Source: CAYXFZ01 sp964464385 (lineage in GTDB: Bacteria; Planctomycetota; UBA1135). Taken from it: DNA of 18,279 nucleotides. Under the pieces are notes generated by a model, which was given only the letters and a program-made list of their open reading frames with translations, searched no databases and was not told where the DNA came from. This document shows positions 16,943 through 18,279 of the stretch, in pieces (position 1 is the stretch's first letter; each line of letters opens with the position of its first letter). Location of the stretch: the NCBI GenBank assembly GCA_964464385.1, contig CAYXFZ010000051.1:1-18279 (forward strand), read 5' to 3'. A program made the translations under genes and the position numbers.

Positions 16943-16991
16943 GGCCTCTTCCTAGCACGAACATGCAGGGGCGGAATTAGGATGGGCGGTT

Positions 16992-18279
16992 ATGGGCGTC
17001 CAAAAGAACGGCAAGGAACCCCTGCAAGATCTCCTCGGGGATCATTTGAGCCAATTGCAGGATTTGTTGGCATCCCTTGGCTTGGGAGAAATCTCGACTT
17101 CCTTGGTCTGGGCCCTTGCTGCCATGGCTGTCGTGGGCCTAGCTTGGCTGGCCGCCTTTGTATCGCGTCGGGTTTTGTTGCGGGCGGTCAAGGGCCTTGC
17201 AACCCGTACTGAGATTTCTTGGGATGACCGTCTCGTTGAGGCCAAGGTCTTCGAGCGCTTGGCCAGTTTGGCGCCGGTCGTTGTTCTCTACTTAGGCGCT
17301 CCGCTTTTGATTCCGGATGCTGGCTCTCTCCTTGAGGGTCTGCAACGGGTGATCTTGGCGCTCGGCCTTCTCGTGGGTATCCGCGTGATCGATGCCTTGC
17401 TGAGTTTTTTGTCCAGCATCGCTCAAGAGTCGGCGGCCTTCCGCGACAAACCCGTGCGCAGCACGGTTCAAGTATTCAAGCTCTTAGTTTGGATGTTTGG
17501 CATGATTGTTCTGATTGGTGTTCTTATTGGCAAGTCGCCTGTTGCCCTCTTGGCTGGCCTTGGCGCCTTGTCCGCAGTTCTCTTGCTCGTTTTCAAGGAT
17601 CCCATCATGGGGTTGGTTGCCAGCGTTCAGATTGGCGCCCTCGATCTCGTACGCAAAGGGGATTGGATCGAAGTCCCCCAATACGGGGCTGACGGTGATG
17701 TTGAAGAAATCTCTCTGACCACAATCAAGGTGCGCAATTGGGATAAAACCGTTTCCACTATTCCCACTTATGCTCTCGTTTCAGATTCCTTCCGCAATTG
17801 GCGGGGCATGACCGAATCGGGTGGCCGTCGCATTAAGCGGTCCCTGCGGTTGGATTTGAGTTCAATCCACTTTCTTCAATCCGAAGAGCGCCAGCGGCTT
17901 GAAAAAATCCAAGTCCTTGCCCCGTTTTTGAAGGAAAGAGATGCCGAGATTGAGGCGTACAATCAAACGAGTGGGGCCGATGTGCTGAGTCCCGCCAATG
18001 GTCGCCGCATGACGAATGTGGGCACCTTTCGTGCTTACATGGAACTTTGGTTGCGTTCCCACCCGGAAGTGCACGATGACATGACCTTCCTCGTTCGCCA
18101 ATTGCCTTCCGACGAGTTTGGCCTTCCGATCGAAGTGTATTTTTTCTCGCGCGAACAGCGGTGGGCCGTTTACGAGTCCATCATGTCCGATATCTTCGAC
18201 CACTTCTTCGCTGTCCTTCCGGAGTTTGGTCTGCGTTCTTACCAGCGGCCGGCCGGTTCGGATTTTCAATCTAGCGAGA
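16992..18279 (+). CDS. MscS-family mechanosensitive channel, YbdG/MscM-like (3' end outside window)
   Basis: Open from ATG 16992 to the window edge, 429 codons without a stop; an upstream in-frame TAG (16953-16955) limits the start. Seen: a short amphipathic N-terminus, hydrophobic helices at about 36-60, 85-105, 112-135 and 160-180. The MscS pore segment then follows, with SPVALLAGLGALSAVLLLVFKDP and VASVQIGALDLVRKGDWIEV (beta-domain entry), then GDVEEISLTTIKVRNWDKT and IPTYALVSDSFRNWRGM. The C-terminus carries IFDHFFAVLPEFGLRSYQ, typical of the YbdG group. Known: YbdG-type channels open under membrane tension and protect against hypo-osmotic shock. Length is already near that of E. coli YbdG (about 415), so only a few codons should be missing. 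Confidence 0.9.
   Translation, partial: MGVQKNGKEPLQDLLGDHLSQLQDLLASLGLGEISTSLVWALAAMAVVGLAWLAAFVSRRVLLRAVKGLATRTEISWDDRLVEAKVFERLASLAPVVVLYLGAPLLIPDAGSLLEGLQRVILALGLLVGIRVIDALLSFLSSIAQESAAFRDKPVRSTVQVFKLLVWMFGMIVLIGVLIGKSPVALLAGLGALSAVLLLVFKDPIMGLVASVQIGALDLVRKGDWIEVPQYGADGDVEEISLTTIKVRNWDKTVSTIPTYALVSDSFRNWRGMTESGGRRIKRSLRLDLSSIHFLQSEERQRLEKIQVLAPFLKERDAEIEAYNQTSGADVLSPANGRRMTNVGTFRAYMELWLRSHPEVHDDMTFLVRQLPSDEFGLPIEVYFFSREQRWAVYESIMSDIFDHFFAVLPEFGLRSYQRPAGSDFQSSE

Overview
The window looks like a chromosomal segment from a Gram-negative (outer-membrane) bacterium with moderately GC-rich DNA. The evidence is an LptF/LptG pair, a Wza-type outer-membrane polysaccharide export lipoprotein, a chain-length regulator, an O-antigen ligase/polymerase-type protein and several lipoprotein signal peptides. 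Two runs of exactly ten N (2142-2151 and 10789-10798) sit inside genes and look like scaffold joins, so this is probably a draft or metagenome-derived assembly. I cannot fix the phylum from sequence reading alone. No CRISPR array, insertion sequence, integrase or phage gene was seen.

Layout. 1-522: 3' part of a PIG-L-type deacetylase. 583-1317 (minus): polysaccharide export lipoprotein. 1378-7414 (plus): a tightly packed run of four genes: alkaline-phosphatase-superfamily hydrolase, membrane-anchored GH39-like glycosidase, O-antigen ligase/polymerase-type protein (interrupted by an in-frame TAG) and a Wzz-like co-polymerase. 7335-8633 (minus): a protein with two kinase-like domains in tandem, resembling LPS (Kdo/WaaP) kinases. 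8673-12165 (plus): lptF (frameshifted), lptG and a TPR lipoprotein. 12177-12252 (minus): tRNA-Ala(CGC). 12308-15791 (plus): a serine-biosynthesis operon, serB - class V aminotransferase - serA, closed by a perfect 25-bp inverted repeat. 15905-16942 (minus): secreted GH-A-like protein. 16992-end (plus): YbdG/MscM-like mechanosensitive channel, open at the window edge.

How the genes fit together. The left 11 kb is devoted to envelope glycans. The Wza-like protein, the Wzz-like protein and the ligase/polymerase are the usual core of Wzy-type polymerisation and export. The GH39-like enzyme recalls PslG-type glycosidases found inside exopolysaccharide loci, and the phosphatase-superfamily enzyme and PIG-L deacetylase are plausible tailoring enzymes. 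The tandem kinase next to lptFG suggests phosphorylation of lipid A/core before Lpt export. The right half is core metabolism (3-phosphoglycerate to serine) plus osmotic protection.

Quality notes. Two coding disruptions (TAG at 4936-4938; a one-base frameshift near 9560-9580) and two N gaps affect four envelope genes. Sequencing or assembly error is a live explanation. Several same-strand junctions share a stop/start overlap of the form NTGA (3014, 4636, 9801, 13078, 14190), which was used to choose starts.
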